Shown: positions 40,927 to 50,046, counted from the stretch's first letter. The stretch is 64,000 bases of DNA from Streptomyces sp. CCM_MD2014 (GCF_000772045.1 NZ_CP009754.1:3534001-3598000), one strand, 5' to 3'. Numbers and translations: made by a program. Notes: generated from the letters alone by a model not told the origin.

Positions 40927-41757
40927 TCAGGCCTCCGTTCCGGTGCTCTCAGCCGGAGCGGCAGCGGCGGGCGCGTCGGCCTTGGGGGCCTCGGCGGCCG
41001 GAGCCTGCTGCTGCTGCGGCTTGCGCCCACGACGCTCGCCACCGCGGCCACCGCGGGCCGGGCGGTCGCTGCCGCCACGGGCCGGACGGTTGCCGGCGCG
41101 GGCGGCGGCGTTCTCGGCGCGGACCTCGGCGATGTTCTTGACGTCGCCCTTGTAGATCCAGACCTTCACACCGATGCGGCCGAAGGTCGTCTTGGCCTCG
41201 AAGAAGCCGTAGTCCACGTTCGCGCGGAGCGTGTGCAGGGGCACACGGCCCTCGCGGTAGAACTCCGAGCGGGACATCTCGGCGCCACCGAGGCGGCCAC
41301 CGCACTGGATCTTGATGCCCTTGGCGCCGGCCTTCATCGTGCCCTGCATGCTCTTGCGCATGGCGCGACGGAAGGAGACGCGGGAGGAGAGCTGCTCGGC
41401 GACGGCCTGGGCAACCAGCTGAGCGTCGGTCTCGGGGCTCTTGACCTCGAGGATGTTCAGCTGGACCTGCTTGCCGGTGAGCTTCTCGAGCTGACCGCGG
41501 ATCTTGTCGGCCTCCGCACCGCGGCGGCCGATGACGATGCCCGGACGAGCCGTGTGGATGTCCACGCGGACGCGGTCACGGGTGCGCTCGATCTCGACCT
41601 TGGAGATGCCGGCGCGCTCCATGCCGGACGTCAGCATCCGACGGATGGCGACGTCTTCCTTGACGTAGTCCTTGTACAGCTTGTCGGCGTACCAACGCGA
41701 CTTGAAGTCGGTCGTGACACCGAGCCGGAACCCGTGCGGGTTTACCTTCTGGCCCAT
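40927..41757 (-). CDS. rpsC: 30S ribosomal protein S3
   Basis: A 276-residue S3. [20 protein letters not shown] opens the protein, the KH domain has the [14 protein letters not shown] loop, and the C-terminal core ends at KVWIYKGD. The last 60 residues are an Arg/Gly then Gln/Ala/Pro-rich extension ([40 protein letters not shown]) that many bacteria lack. The ATG overlaps the rplV stop (TAATG). Confidence 0.98.
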   Translation of the reverse strand: MGQKVNPHGFRLGVTTDFKSRWYADKLYKDYVKEDVAIRRMLTSGMERAGISKVEIERTRDRVRVDIHTARPGIVIGRRGAEADKIRGQLEKLTGKQVQLNILEVKSPETDAQLVAQAVAEQLSSRVSFRRAMRKSMQGTMKAGAKGIKIQCGGRLGGAEMSRSEFYREGRVPLHTLRANVDYGFFEAKTTFGRIGVKVWIYKGDVKNIAEVRAENAAARAGNRPARGGSDRPARGGRGGERRGRKPQQQQAPAAEAPKADAPAAAAPAESTGTEA

Positions 41758-42104
41758 TACCGGGTTCCTTCCTTGCTGCTGACGACCACGGTGATGTGGC
41801 TGGTCCGCTTGCGGATCCGGTAGGCGCGGCCCTGGGCGCGCGGACGGAACCGCTTCAGGGTCGGGCCCTCGTCGACGTACGCCTCGGAGATGTAGAGGCT
41901 GTCGGCGTCGGTGTGGTCGTAGTTGTGCGCGGCGTTGGCGATGGCGCTGTCCAGCACCTTGCCGACCGGCACGCTCGCGGCCTGCGGGGCGAAACGCAGG
42001 ACCGCCTGAGCCTCCGTGGCATCCATGCCACGGATGAGGTCCACCACGCGGCGGGCCTTCATGGGCGTGACGCGGATGTACCGCGCCTGGGCCCTGGCTT
42101 CCAT
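41757..42104 (-). CDS. rplV: 50S ribosomal protein L22
   Basis: About 115 residues: [40 protein letters not shown] and [20 protein letters not shown], with the beta hairpin that lines the exit tunnel. I chose ATG 42104 because GAAGGGA lies 5-6 nt upstream. An ATG at 42134 would add [10 protein letters not shown] and also has a purine-rich stretch before it. Confidence 0.97.
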   Translation of the reverse strand: MEARAQARYIRVTPMKARRVVDLIRGMDATEAQAVLRFAPQAASVPVGKVLDSAIANAAHNYDHTDADSLYISEAYVDEGPTLKRFRPRAQGRAYRIRKRTSHITVVVSSKEGTR

Positions 42105-42146
42105 GGTTGTCCCTTCAGTGTTTGTCATGGTCATTCCACCCCGCTG

Positions 42147-42428
42147 TTAGCGGCGCTTCGACTTCCGGTCGTCCTTGACGTGACCCCGGAAGGTGCGCGT
42201 CGGCGAGAACTCGCCGAGCTTGTGGCCGACCATGGACTCGGTGACAAACACCGGGATGTGGGTCTTGCCGTTGTGCACCGCGATCGTGTGGCCGAGCATC
42301 GCCGGGACGATCATCGAGCGACGGGACCAGGTCTTGATGACGTTCTTGGTGCCCGCTTCGTTCTGGGCGTCCACCTTCTTGATCAGGTGGTCGTCGACGA
42401 AGGGCCCCTTCTTCAAGCTACGAGGCAT
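42147..42428 (-). CDS. rpsS: 30S ribosomal protein S19
   Basis: A 93-residue S19: [40 protein letters not shown] and [20 protein letters not shown]. It sits in the 30S head. S10-operon position between rplB (12-nt gap) and rplV. Confidence 0.98.
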   Translation of the reverse strand: MPRSLKKGPFVDDHLIKKVDAQNEAGTKNVIKTWSRRSMIVPAMLGHTIAVHNGKTHIPVFVTESMVGHKLGEFSPTRTFRGHVKDDRKSKRR

Positions 42429-42440
42429 CTCAACCCGTCC

Positions 42441-43277
42441 TTAGCGCTTCTTGTTCGTCTTGCGGCGGCGGACGATGTACTTGTTCGACGCCTTCTTGGG
42501 CGAACGAGTACGGCCTTCCTTCTTGCCCCACGGGGACACGGGGTGACGACCACCGGAGGTCCGGCCCTCACCACCACCGTGCGGGTGGTCCACCGGGTTC
42601 ATGACCACACCACGGACGGTCGGGCGAACGCCCAGCCACCGCTTGCGGCCCGCCTTGCCCCAGTTGATGTTGCTCTGCTCGGCGTTGCCGACCTCGCCGA
42701 CCGTGGCGCGGCAGCGCTGGTCGACCAGGCGGATCTCTCCGGACGGCATGCGCAGGTGGGCCATCGAGCCCTCCTTCGCGAGCAGCTGCACGGAGGCACC
42801 GGCGGAGCGGGCGAACTTGGCGCCGCCACCGGGACGGAGCTCGATCGCGTGGATCGTGGTACCGACCGGGATGTTGCGGAGCGCCAGGTTGTTGCCCGGC
42901 TTGATGTCGGCCCCGGGACCGTTCTCGACGCGGTCGCCCTGCTGCAGGTTGCGCGGGGCGAGGATGTAGCGCTTCTCGCCGTCGGCGTAGTGCAGCAGCG
43001 CGATGCGCGCGGTGCGGTTGGGGTCGTACTCGATGTGCGCGACCTTCGCCGGCACGCCGTCCTTGTCGTGCCGACGGAAGTCGATGACGCGGTAGGCGCG
43101 CTTGTGTCCGCCACCCTGGTGGCGAACGGTCACACGACCGGCGTTGTTACGGCCGCCCTTGCTGTGCAGCGGGCGGACCAGCGACTTCTCCGGCGTGGAC
43201 CGCGTGACCTCGACGAAGTCGGCGACGGAGGAGCCACGGCGGCCCGGCGTCGTCGGCTTGTACTTGCGGATTCCCAT
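42441..43277 (-). CDS. rplB: 50S ribosomal protein L2
   Basis: A 278-residue L2 near the peptidyl-transferase centre. [20 protein letters not shown] opens it, and the critical loop [20 protein letters not shown] with the conserved histidine is intact, followed by [20 protein letters not shown]. It follows rplW by 40 nt. Confidence 0.98.
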   Translation of the reverse strand: MGIRKYKPTTPGRRGSSVADFVEVTRSTPEKSLVRPLHSKGGRNNAGRVTVRHQGGGHKRAYRVIDFRRHDKDGVPAKVAHIEYDPNRTARIALLHYADGEKRYILAPRNLQQGDRVENGPGADIKPGNNLALRNIPVGTTIHAIELRPGGGAKFARSAGASVQLLAKEGSMAHLRMPSGEIRLVDQRCRATVGEVGNAEQSNINWGKAGRKRWLGVRPTVRGVVMNPVDHPHGGGEGRTSGGRHPVSPWGKKEGRTRSPKKASNKYIVRRRKTNKKR

Positions 43278-43317
43278 TTCTCAGTCCTCGTCCGATTCCG
43301 GACGATCCGGACCTCCG

Positions 43318-43737
43318 TCAGGAGGTCGGACCGCCGAAGATGTCGATACGGTCGCCCTCGGCGAGGGTCACGATCGCGCGCTTGCTGTCGGCACGCTTGC
43401 CGAAGCCCGTGCGGGTCCGCTTCCGCTTGCCCTGGCGGTTGATCGTGTTGACCCCGGTGACCTTGACCGAGAAGACCGCCTGGACGGCCTCCTTGATCTG
43501 GGTCTTGTTGGAGCCCGGCGCGACGATGAACGTGTACTTGTTCTCGTCGAGGAGCGCGTAGCTCTTCTCGGACACGACCGGCTTCAGCAGCACGTCACGG
43601 GGGTCCGTGAACGCCTTGCTGGCCGGGGTGACGACGGTGTTCTTGCCCTCGGCCTCGTGGCGGCGCGCCTTGGCGACGCGCGCGGCCTTGGCGGCCTTGG
43701 CCGCCTTGGAGGCGATGCTCGGGTGACGCGTAGCCAT
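43318..43737 (-). CDS. rplW: 50S ribosomal protein L23
   Basis: A 139-residue L23, the docking site for trigger factor and SRP at the exit tunnel. The conserved part runs from [20 protein letters not shown] to [18 protein letters not shown]. The first 45 residues are a Lys/Ala-rich extension ([20 protein letters not shown]) not found in E. coli L23. Its ATG overlaps the rplD stop (TGATG). Confidence 0.98.
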   Translation of the reverse strand: MATRHPSIASKAAKAAKAARVAKARRHEAEGKNTVVTPASKAFTDPRDVLLKPVVSEKSYALLDENKYTFIVAPGSNKTQIKEAVQAVFSVKVTGVNTINRQGKRKRTRTGFGKRADSKRAIVTLAEGDRIDIFGGPTS

Positions 43738-44393
43738 CAGGCCTCGCTCCCTTCGGTGTCATTGGCCTTCGGGCCGGACACGAAGGACTCGAAGGCGGCC
43801 TGGGTGAAGACCACGTCGTCCGAGACGAGAACGTCGTACGTGTTCAGCTGGCCCGGCTCCAGGATGTGGATCTGGGGCAGGTTGCGGGCGGACAGCCACG
43901 CGGCCTCGTCGCTGCGGTCGGCGACCAGGAGCAGGTTCTTGCGCTCCGAGATCTTGCCGAACAGCGTCCGGGCGGCCTTCGTGGACGGGGTCTCGCCCTC
44001 GATGACGCCGGAGACGACGTGGATGCGGTTGTGACGGGCCCGGTCGGTGAGGGCGTGGCGCAGGGCCGCGGCCTTCATCTTCTTCGGGGTCCGCTGCGAG
44101 TAGTCACGCGGCACGGGACCGTGGACGACGCCACCGCCGGCGAACTGCGGCGCACGGGTCGAACCCTGACGGGCGCGGCCGGTGCCCTTCTGGCGGTACG
44201 GCTTCTTGCCGCCACCACGGACCTCGCCGCGGGTCTTGGTCTTGTGCGTGCCCTGGCGGGCAGCGGCCAGCTGGGCGACGACGACCTGGTGGATCAGCGG
44301 AATGCTGACCTTCTCCACGCCGAAGATGCCCTCGGGCAGCTCGACGCTTCCGGTCTTCTCGCCGGCCGGCGAAAGGATGTCAACAGTGCTCAT
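43737..44393 (-). CDS. rplD: 50S ribosomal protein L4
   Basis: A 218-residue L4: the extended tunnel loop [20 protein letters not shown] then [20 protein letters not shown] is intact, with the globular parts [20 protein letters not shown] and [20 protein letters not shown]. In E. coli L4 autoregulates the S10 operon; no such leader structure was verified here. It starts 8 nt after rplC. Confidence 0.98.
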   Translation of the reverse strand: MSTVDILSPAGEKTGSVELPEGIFGVEKVSIPLIHQVVVAQLAAARQGTHKTKTRGEVRGGGKKPYRQKGTGRARQGSTRAPQFAGGGVVHGPVPRDYSQRTPKKMKAAALRHALTDRARHNRIHVVSGVIEGETPSTKAARTLFGKISERKNLLLVADRSDEAAWLSARNLPQIHILEPGQLNTYDVLVSDDVVFTQAAFESFVSGPKANDTEGSEA

Positions 44394-44401
44394 CGGTTAC
44401 C

Positions 44402-45046
44402 TCAGGCCCCCTTGGCCGCGGTGCGGACCAGGACGAGGCCGCCGTTCGGACCGGGAACCGCGCCCTTGATGAGCAGCAGACCCTTCTCCGCGTCAACGGC
44501 GTGGACGGTCAGGTTCTGGGTGGTGACCCGCTCGTTGCCCATGCGGCCGGCCATGCGGAGGCCCTTGAACACGCGGCCCGGGGTGGCGCAGCCACCGATG
44601 GAACCGGGCGAGCGGTGCTTGCGCTGGGTGCCGTGTCCGGCGCCGAGGCCCTTGAAGTTGTGACGCTTCATGACACCGGCGAAGCCCTTGCCCTTGCTCT
44701 TGCCGGTCACGTCGACCTTGACACCGGCCTCGAAGACCTCGGCGGTGACTTCCTGACCGAGGGTGTACTCGGAGGCGTCGGCCGTGCGGATCTCGACGAG
44801 GTGGCGGCGGGGGGTGACGTCGGCCTTGGCGAAGTGGCCCTTGAGGGGCTTGTTCACCTTGCGCGGGTCGATCTCGCCGAACGCGATCTGGACGGACTCG
44901 TAGCCGTCGACGTCGTTCGTGCGGACCTGGGTGACGACGTTGGGGCCGGCCTTGACGACGGTGACCGGAACGACGCGGTTGTTCGCGTCCCACACCTGCG
45001 TCATGCCGAGCTTCTCGCCCAGGATGCCCTTGATCTGCTTCGTCAT
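44402..45046 (-). CDS. rplC: 50S ribosomal protein L3
   Basis: A 214-residue L3: [20 protein letters not shown] at the start and the central extension [40 protein letters not shown] and [20 protein letters not shown] reaching the peptidyl-transferase centre. It follows rpsJ by 17 nt. Confidence 0.98.
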   Translation of the reverse strand: MTKQIKGILGEKLGMTQVWDANNRVVPVTVVKAGPNVVTQVRTNDVDGYESVQIAFGEIDPRKVNKPLKGHFAKADVTPRRHLVEIRTADASEYTLGQEVTAEVFEAGVKVDVTGKSKGKGFAGVMKRHNFKGLGAGHGTQRKHRSPGSIGGCATPGRVFKGLRMAGRMGNERVTTQNLTVHAVDAEKGLLLIKGAVPGPNGGLVLVRTAAKGA

Positions 45047-45063
45047 CTCTCAGATCACCGGCC

Positions 45064-45372
45064 TCAGAGCTTGATCTCGATGTCGACACCGGCCGGGAGG
45101 TCGAGTCGCATCAGAGAGTCAACGGTCTTGGGGGTCGGGTCGAGGATGTCGATCAGGCGCTTGTGCGTGCGCATCTCGAAGTGCTCGCGCGAGTCCTTGT
45201 ACTTGTGCGGCGACTTGATGACGCAGTACACGTTCTTCTCAGTGGGCAGCGGCACCGGGCCCGCGACCGACGCACCAGTGCGGGTCACCGTCTCGACGAT
45301 CTTCTTCGCCGAGGAGTCGATGACCTCGTGGTCGTAGGCCTTGAGCCGGATGCGGATCTTCTGTCCCGCCAT
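45064..45372 (-). CDS. rpsJ: 30S ribosomal protein S10
   Basis: A 102-residue S10 (also transcription factor NusE): [40 protein letters not shown] and [20 protein letters not shown], ending VDIEIKL. First gene of the S10 operon, running on the minus strand to rpsQ. Confidence 0.98.
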   Translation of the reverse strand: MAGQKIRIRLKAYDHEVIDSSAKKIVETVTRTGASVAGPVPLPTEKNVYCVIKSPHKYKDSREHFEMRTHKRLIDILDPTPKTVDSLMRLDLPAGVDIEIKL

Positions 45373-45888
45373 GGCTACTCAGTAGTCCTGTCTCTCGTAA
45401 CGCTCTGGACCCGGTGGTCCTTGTCCATTCCGCTCCCCCTCCGACCCACGCGGTCGGGCGTGTCGCGCTCCCGCTGACATGGATGTCCCTTTTCGGGACT
45501 TCCCTGCAATGGGAGTGCGGGCCCTTCCGGAACCGCGGACCGGGGGCGAGAGGCCCACCGGGTGCCTGGCCGGCACCCCGCTGACGCTTCCCGGAAGATT
45601 CCCGTACGTCCGCCCCTGAGCAGGGACGACGAGTACTGTGGGACTCGCTTCCGGTCCCCCCGGCGGGAGGCGCGCAGCATCGGCACTCGACCGAGCAACC
45701 CCGCTAGTCTGCCATACGGGGCGCGGGGCTGGCCAATCGGGCCGGAGAGAATACCCCGGGGGTGACGGAGATCAAACCCGGGAGACGCAGCACCCTGAGC
45801 CAGGGGCGCCGGCTCGACCGATCCGTGACAGACGGCGTCGTGGTCACCACCCTGCGAAGGCACCGGGCAGGAACGGGACGGGCGTACC
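45373..45888. other. gene-free region upstream of the S10 operon
   Basis: 516 bases between rpsJ and the orphan immunity-like cluster, on the same strand. No supported gene. It should contain the S10 promoter and a leader of unknown length. The stretch has short G/C-rich inverted segments (for example near 45650-45680) but no clear terminator. I could not fix -10 and -35 boxes with confidence. Confidence 0.6.
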
Positions 45889-46203
45889 TCATCGCGACGA
45901 GTGGTCCGCGGCGGACGGACACTCCGCGGCAAGACGGACATCGCGGAAGCGGCGGGTCGGCATTGCGGCGTGGTCCACCAGACGGACCGTGCACGCTCGC
46001 GCGTACCGCATGTGTGTCTCACCGAGGTCAATGGCCTCGTGGGCCGCTGCGACGAACCCGAGGCAGGCATCCAGCACCGGCTCCGCCGTCTCGGCCCGTT
46101 CGAGGTCGAGCACATGCTGAGTGAAGTCCAGCGCGTGATGTGCGGCACGGGAGGGGGCGGTCTGGTCCAGCAGGTCGCTCAGGAGCCTGGGAAAGACGAT
46201 CAT
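45889..46203 (-). CDS. hypothetical protein coupled to a CdiI-like gene
   Basis: 104 residues, unknown. I take ATG 46203 because it overlaps the stop of the CdiI-like gene as ATGA; the frame also offers GTG 46212. It appears all-helical (LLSDLLDQTAPSRAAHHALD, DLERAETAEPVLDACLGFVA, MRYARACTVRLVDHAAM) and ends in a poorly ordered Ser/Arg tail. It probably works with or beside the upstream immunity-like protein; no domain recognised. Confidence 0.6.
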   Translation of the reverse strand: MIVFPRLLSDLLDQTAPSRAAHHALDFTQHVLDLERAETAEPVLDACLGFVAAAHEAIDLGETHMRYARACTVRLVDHAAMPTRRFRDVRLAAECPSAADHSSR

Positions 46204-46631
46204 CCTTGCCACCCCCGTGCTTCCCCGGGCAGCGAGGTGAGGAAGCTCTCCACCTCGTCACGCAGGTGGCGTGAGAGGTCGACCAGCATGGCGACGGCCG
46301 TCCGCAGTTCGTGGGCCAACTCCGGGGACTTCGCCCACACCTGCGGCCCCCGGGTCACGACGGCATACAGCAGGTCGTCGTCGTACCAACCGCCGGCGGC
46401 CTGCCGAGGCGCGGTGTCCCTGAGGTGCCGGACGGCGAGCGGCAGCAACCAGGTCAGTCCGACGTCCTGGGTGATCAGCCGGGCGAGATCCTCGGGCCTG
46501 AGGTCACCAATCGGGCGACGGCGCAGTTCGTGGACCGCGTTGACCAGGGCGGTAGTGTCCTGCGGCGGGCCGGGCCAGCGGACATCCTCAAGCTGTTCGA
46601 GGGACTGGGTGAGATCAACGGGTTGGGGCAC
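46200..46631 (-). CDS. contact-dependent growth inhibition immunity-type protein (CdiI-like)
   Basis: 143 residues. The sequence fits a family annotated as CDI immunity in actinobacteria: SLEQLEDVRWPGPPQDTTAL, VNAVHELRRRPIGDLRPEDL, ARLITQDVGLTWLLPLAVRH and YDDDLLYAVVTR, then a helical end. Such proteins bind and neutralise a cognate toxin. No toxin gene is next to it, so it may be an orphan that protects against toxins of kin. GTG start with AAGGGA about 8 nt upstream. It overlaps the next small gene. Family assignment from memory of conserved blocks, fairly secure. Confidence 0.75.
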   Translation of the reverse strand: MPQPVDLTQSLEQLEDVRWPGPPQDTTALVNAVHELRRRPIGDLRPEDLARLITQDVGLTWLLPLAVRHLRDTAPRQAAGGWYDDDLLYAVVTRGPQVWAKSPELAHELRTAVAMLVDLSRHLRDEVESFLTSLPGEARGWQG

Positions 46632-46783
46632 CGGTCAGTCCCTTCGTGGTGGTCGCCGAGCACGGAACCAGGTCCGGGCCCGAGTTGCTCGGGCATCTGC
46701 ACGCCGCGCGTGTGTCCCGAACACCGGGCGTCCCGCAGTCGTCCCACCGTCAGCACGGCGAGGTCGCTGGACATCGTCGGGGG

Positions 46784-47224
46784 TCACCGGTACCAGTCCT
46801 CTCCGTCACTTGTGAGAGCGCTGCGAACGAACGATTCGAGGCTCGGCGACACCAGGGCCCGCTCGTCCGTCTCGTGGTCCCAGACGAGCACCTCGTCACG
46901 AGGAGGCCGGCAAGTGAAGGCGAACTGGTCGCCGCCGCCGTTGTCGCCGAAGAACAGGAGGGAGTCGAAGGGCCGGTACAGCGACCGGTACTGGTCGTCG
47001 TTGCGGAAGGCAAGGTTGTCGCCGAGGATCCGTTCCGCCGGCCAGACGACCTCGGTGCCGTACTCGTCCAGCAACCCGTCGCTCTCCGAGAGGAACGCTC
47101 TGAGTGCGGCCGGGAGGGCGATCTCCAGCAGCCGCTCGACGCGATTCAGGTCGTGTGGCTCGGCGGGCCGGCGCGACAGCGCTGACGGGAACTTCTCGAT
47201 GAACTCGCCCCACGCCGGAGTCAC
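46784..47224 (-). CDS. SMI1/KNR4 (SUKH) family immunity-type protein
   Basis: A 146-residue single SUKH domain. EPHDLNRVERLLEIALPAAL, RAFLSESDGLLDEYGTEVVW and LFFGDNGGGDQFAFTCRP are the diagnostic run: PxxLRxFLxxxDG, then FxGxNGGGDxFxF. SUKH proteins commonly serve as immunity proteins against nuclease and other polymorphic toxins. GTG start overlapping the stop of the preceding gene (GTGA). No toxin is adjacent. A longer in-frame extension runs into the previous gene and is rejected. Confidence 0.85.
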   Translation of the reverse strand: MTPAWGEFIEKFPSALSRRPAEPHDLNRVERLLEIALPAALRAFLSESDGLLDEYGTEVVWPAERILGDNLAFRNDDQYRSLYRPFDSLLFFGDNGGGDQFAFTCRPPRDEVLVWDHETDERALVSPSLESFVRSALTSDGEDWYR

Positions 47225-47553
47225 TGCGGCAGCGTCCAGAAGCGCGAGTCCCGGGCCGGGGCCGGATGGACCGGCAACCGGGAGAAGTCGATGTGGGCGT
47301 CGGCGTCCGGGTCGCCGGTCGGGGGGAGCAGGTGGTCGCCGCGGCCGTAGTAGGCGGACAGGGCCCAGAACTCCGGGGCCTCGTGGCACATGAGGTCCGG
47401 GTACGGGGCGATCTCCAGATCCGCGTACTGGCGGTTGATCCTCGCCACCGCCTCGGGGCGGGAGATGCCGCAGCGGTCCACGAGGACGTCCGCCATCTCG
47501 CGGAAGTACTCCAGCATGCCCTCGTCCAGGTCGAGGACGAACTCCGCGGTCAC
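47221..47553 (-). CDS. hypothetical protein coupled to the SUKH gene
   Basis: 110 residues, no family recognised. It begins with an acidic helix-rich part (LDLDEGMLEYFREMADVLVD, SRPEAVARINRQYADLEIAP), has Cys residues in RCGIS and LMCHEAP, and ends in a Pro/His-rich stretch. It is followed by the SUKH gene with GTGA overlap and preceded 16 nt upstream by another unknown gene, so all three are likely one operon. A toxin-related or second immunity role is possible from context only. Confidence 0.65.
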   Translation of the reverse strand: MTAEFVLDLDEGMLEYFREMADVLVDRCGISRPEAVARINRQYADLEIAPYPDLMCHEAPEFWALSAYYGRGDHLLPPTGDPDADAHIDFSRLPVHPAPARDSRFWTLPQ

Positions 47554-47569
47554 CGCTCTCCCGCTCCCC

Positions 47570-48217
47570 TCAGCCCACGAACCGGAACGTGGACGTGATC
47601 GCGTCGAAGATGTCGAAGAAGGAGTCCGCGAGGTCGAGGACCTGGCTGCTGCCCGCGACCAGGGCGACCTTGCCCTCCTGTCCGGGGACCGGGATGTACG
47701 TCTGCATGAGGACCGCGCGGACCGTGCGGTTCAGGGCGTCGTCCGGGACCGGGATGTCCTCGACGCCCCGGGTGCGGGCGGCGGGGCCGACGCCGGGGAT
47801 GTCCACCGTGGTGACCTTGCGCCAGGAGTCGCCGGGCTTCCTGGCTTCCTTGACGGCCAACTGGCCGGCGATGGCGGCCGGGTCGGTGGGGAGGGGGTCG
47901 CCGGAGGACGTGCGGCCGCCGACCAGGGAGACGGTGACCGAGCCGGTGATGGGGGTGTCGCCGCCGAAGCTCTCGGCCATGCAACCGCAGTACAGCGCAC
48001 CCGACTTCCACGCGTCGGACGCCGCCTTCTGGAGGAAGGTGACGTACGCGGACCGGGAGGGCTTCAGTTCCGGGTGCTGGCGTATTCGGTCGTCGACCAT
48101 GCGGCGGATCGAGTCGTCCCGGGACTCCGGGCGTACGTCGAACTCCCACCAGGACTCCGGGACCTTGATGCGGAAACCGCCCCGTTCGACGGTCAGTGCC
48201 TCGGTGTAACGGGCCAT
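47570..48217 (-). CDS. hypothetical protein, probable surface or T7SS-associated context
   Basis: About 215 residues, no named family. It begins RYTEALTVERGGFRIKVPES then WWEFDVRPESRDDSIRRMVD, a pattern I know only from uncharacterised actinobacterial proteins. It has a cysteine pair (YCGCMAESFGG) and an amphipathic C-terminus (LDLADSFFDIFDAITSTFRF). No signal peptide from the chosen ATG 48217, which has GGGGAGG 11 nt upstream; the frame remains open to 48532 but that part is not protein-like. First gene of the orphan-immunity operon. Confidence 0.65.
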   Translation of the reverse strand: MARYTEALTVERGGFRIKVPESWWEFDVRPESRDDSIRRMVDDRIRQHPELKPSRSAYVTFLQKAASDAWKSGALYCGCMAESFGGDTPITGSVTVSLVGGRTSSGDPLPTDPAAIAGQLAVKEARKPGDSWRKVTTVDIPGVGPAARTRGVEDIPVPDDALNRTVRAVLMQTYIPVPGQEGKVALVAGSSQVLDLADSFFDIFDAITSTFRFVG

Positions 48218-48702
48218 GTCGTGCCCGGCCTCCCCGCGCGTCGCTCGATCGGCTGAAGCGTCATCGTCCCACCGATCGGTGGCCCGGCGGCGCGCGATGT
48301 CCGGTACGGAGGCCCCGGCAGGCGCCACATGCTCCCCCGGTACAGAAAGTCGCTCACCCGCTTGGGGGAAAATCTGTAGTGGCCGATGTAGACATGCGGC
48401 TGTCGCTGTGGTTAGTCTTCTGTCGTAGCCAAGAAAGTCCGTAGGGCGCGGCAGAGACGAACTGCCCGCATGCGAACAGAGGAGAAGAAGGAGGAGGACG
48501 CCATCAGGATCGCCCGGCGAGCACGTTCTCACCGGGTACCGCAGACCCCGGAACGGAAGGTGGTCTCACGGTCACGCATCCGCGATCCCGCAACAGAAGG
48601 CCGGCCGTGCAGTAGGCCGGCAGATGGTGTTACAAATCCCTCGGGGCCTTGGTGCCGTACGGCGCCAAGGCCCCTCGACGCGTTCCGCAAACAGAGGTGC
48701 AG
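48218..48702 (+). promoter_or_regulatory. long structured leader/intergenic region before the MerR-like gene
   Basis: 485 bases without a supported gene, between divergent genes. Near the plus-strand gene it holds two stem-loops: GCCGGCC / GGCCGGC (48600-48621, 8-nt loop) and CGGGGCCTTGGTGCC / GGCGCCAAGGCCCCTCG (about 48642-48675, one mismatch, 4-nt loop). The second lies 28 nt before the start codon and would act as a terminator or attenuator in the leader, or end a small RNA transcribed from further upstream. Confidence 0.5.
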
Positions 48703-49062
48703 ATGACCGCAGACACACCGCTCGACCCGATCGACGACGACGACTACCCCGCGTACACCATGGGGCGGGCGGCCGAGATGCTGGGCACCACGCCCGCCTT
48801 CCTGCGCGCCCTCGGCGAGGCCCGGCTGATCACGCCCCTGCGCTCGGAGGGCGGACATCGTCGCTACTCCCGCTACCAGCTGCGCATCGCCGCTCGCGCC
48901 CGAGAGATGGTGGACCAGGGAACGTCCATCGACGCGGCCTGCCGCATCATCATCCTGGAAGACCAGCTCGAAGAGGCTCAGCGCATCAACGAGGAGCTGC
49001 GCCGCGGTGGCGCCGGAGCGTCCGGGGGCGAGCCGGGAAGTACCGCCCGCCCTGCCCGGTAG
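48703..49062 (+). CDS. MerR/BldC-like helix-turn-helix regulator
   Basis: 119 residues. The winged HTH of MerR type is AYTMGRAAEMLGTTPAFLRA then LGEARLITPLRSEGGHRRYS, the pattern YTxGxAAxxxGxxxxxLRxxExxGL...GHRRY with the usual Glu-x-x-Gly changed to Glu-Ala-Arg-Leu. A coiled-coil tail (LEDQLEEAQRINEELRRG) follows, with no ligand domain, so it is a minimal DNA-binding dimer. I chose ATG 48703 (AGAGGTG just upstream); a longer frame runs through the leader hairpin. Targets unknown; it lies about 1.3 kb from a cold-shock gene. Confidence 0.85.
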   Translation: MTADTPLDPIDDDDYPAYTMGRAAEMLGTTPAFLRALGEARLITPLRSEGGHRRYSRYQLRIAARAREMVDQGTSIDAACRIIILEDQLEEAQRINEELRRGGAGASGGEPGSTARPAR

Positions 49063-49115
49063 TGCCACCGGCCGGCCGTTTCGGACGGACGGGCCTGCGG
49101 ATAAAATCCGCACCC

Positions 49116-49475
49116 ATGTCGAAGCCTGATGAGCTGCTCCTGGACATTGCCGCCCGTGTGGAGTCCGCGCAGAGCAGTCGGATGTCCTTGACCGTGGTCA
49201 CCCACGGCGCTGTCATCACCGGTCGTCTGGCCCCCGAGTCCGTGTGGCGTCAGAGGGTGTCGGAGGTACTGACCGGCTCCACGGACCTGGGTGCCTTCTC
49301 CGCCGTGTTCGACGCTCCGACGGATACGGCGGCGGCACCCACACACCTGCACTTCCACGTCGCCCGGATCCTCCAGGGCACGATGGGGATCCCGGAGACG
49401 GGCGGGATGTACCGCGTGGCGATCGAGGATGTCAGCGCCTGGACCGTGGGCGACTTCAGCTACTCCGACCACTGA
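49116..49475 (+). CDS. possible gas-vesicle accessory (GvpU-like) protein
   Basis: 119 residues. The order of strands and helices (LTVVTHGAVITGRLAPESVW, then THLHFHVARILQGTMG, then MYRVAIEDVSAWTVGDFSYS) resembles GvpU: an N-terminal VxxxGxxIxGxL strand pair, a histidine-containing FHV/IHL strand and a final ...IxxVxxFxxG. The match is weak in sequence, so I give the name only as a possibility. ATG start; co-directional with the MerR-like gene (53-nt gap) and 20-nt convergent overlap with the CBS gene. No other gvp genes are visible here. Confidence 0.55.
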   Translation: MSKPDELLLDIAARVESAQSSRMSLTVVTHGAVITGRLAPESVWRQRVSEVLTGSTDLGAFSAVFDAPTDTAAAPTHLHFHVARILQGTMGIPETGGMYRVAIEDVSAWTVGDFSYSDH

Positions 49476-49878
49476 GGCAGGAGCGGGCGAGGACGCCCAG
49501 GGCGTTGCCGTGTGCGTCGACGACGGGCAGGGCTCCGAGCTGCCGGTCCCTCATCGCCTCCTCGGCTTCGGCCACCGTGGCCGTCGGCGAGGCGAAGGGC
49601 CCGTCGTCGGCGGCGACGTCGCGCAGGCGGACCCGGTCCGTGTACGCGGAGCCGTTCCGTACGTCCGTCAGCCGACCGCGGGTGACCAGGGCGGTGCACC
49701 GGCCGTCCTCGTCGCAGACGACGAGGTGACCCGTGCGGGCGGCGACCATGACGGACAGCGCCACCTCGACGGTCATGTCGTCCCAGACCTGCGGTCCGGC
49801 CGCGTCCATGGCGTCGGCAACCGTCCTGTGCACGGAATGGGCGCCCGCCGGGCGGGGATGTGTCTGGAGCAGCGTCAA
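49456..49878 (-). CDS. CBS-domain pair protein
   Basis: 140 residues made of two CBS domains (about 18-75 and 82-138): TVADAMDAAGPQVWDDMTVE then GHLVVCDEDGRCTALVTRGRL (key part) and SPTATVAEAEEAMRDRQLGA then LPVVDAHGNALGVLARS. Such pairs bind adenine nucleotides and sense energy state. It starts with TTG, supported by AGGAGG 6 nt upstream. Its 3' end overlaps the 3' end of the convergent GvpU-like gene by 20 nt. Confidence 0.88.
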   Translation of the reverse strand: MTLLQTHPRPAGAHSVHRTVADAMDAAGPQVWDDMTVEVALSVMVAARTGHLVVCDEDGRCTALVTRGRLTDVRNGSAYTDRVRLRDVAADDGPFASPTATVAEAEEAMRDRQLGALPVVDAHGNALGVLARSCLSGRSS

Positions 49879-50046
49879 GAAGTGCCTCCTGCTGGGATGG
49901 GCCGGCTTTCCGGTCAGGACGGTTCCAGGCCGCCGCGACGAAGCACGTGTCGATGAATTTCCGCAGCGGATGAGCTCGGGGAATCGCAGAACAGACCGAG
50001 TGGCGTACGGAACTCCGCGTACGTGAATTCACGGATTTCACAGATA

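Noticed and set aside
41796..43442. A 548-codon plus-strand frame across rplV-rpsS-rplB
   Set aside because: It is the antisense of three certain ribosomal genes.
45375..46148. A 257-codon minus-strand frame upstream of rpsJ
   Set aside because: No protein-like composition, and its first part is out of frame with the hypothetical gene there. It looks like an untranslated leader.
46475..46774. A 99-codon minus-strand frame between the SUKH and CdiI-like genes
   Set aside because: Its second half is the shadow of the CdiI-like gene, and the first 45 residues have no recognisable features. It could be a decayed gene start but cannot be supported.
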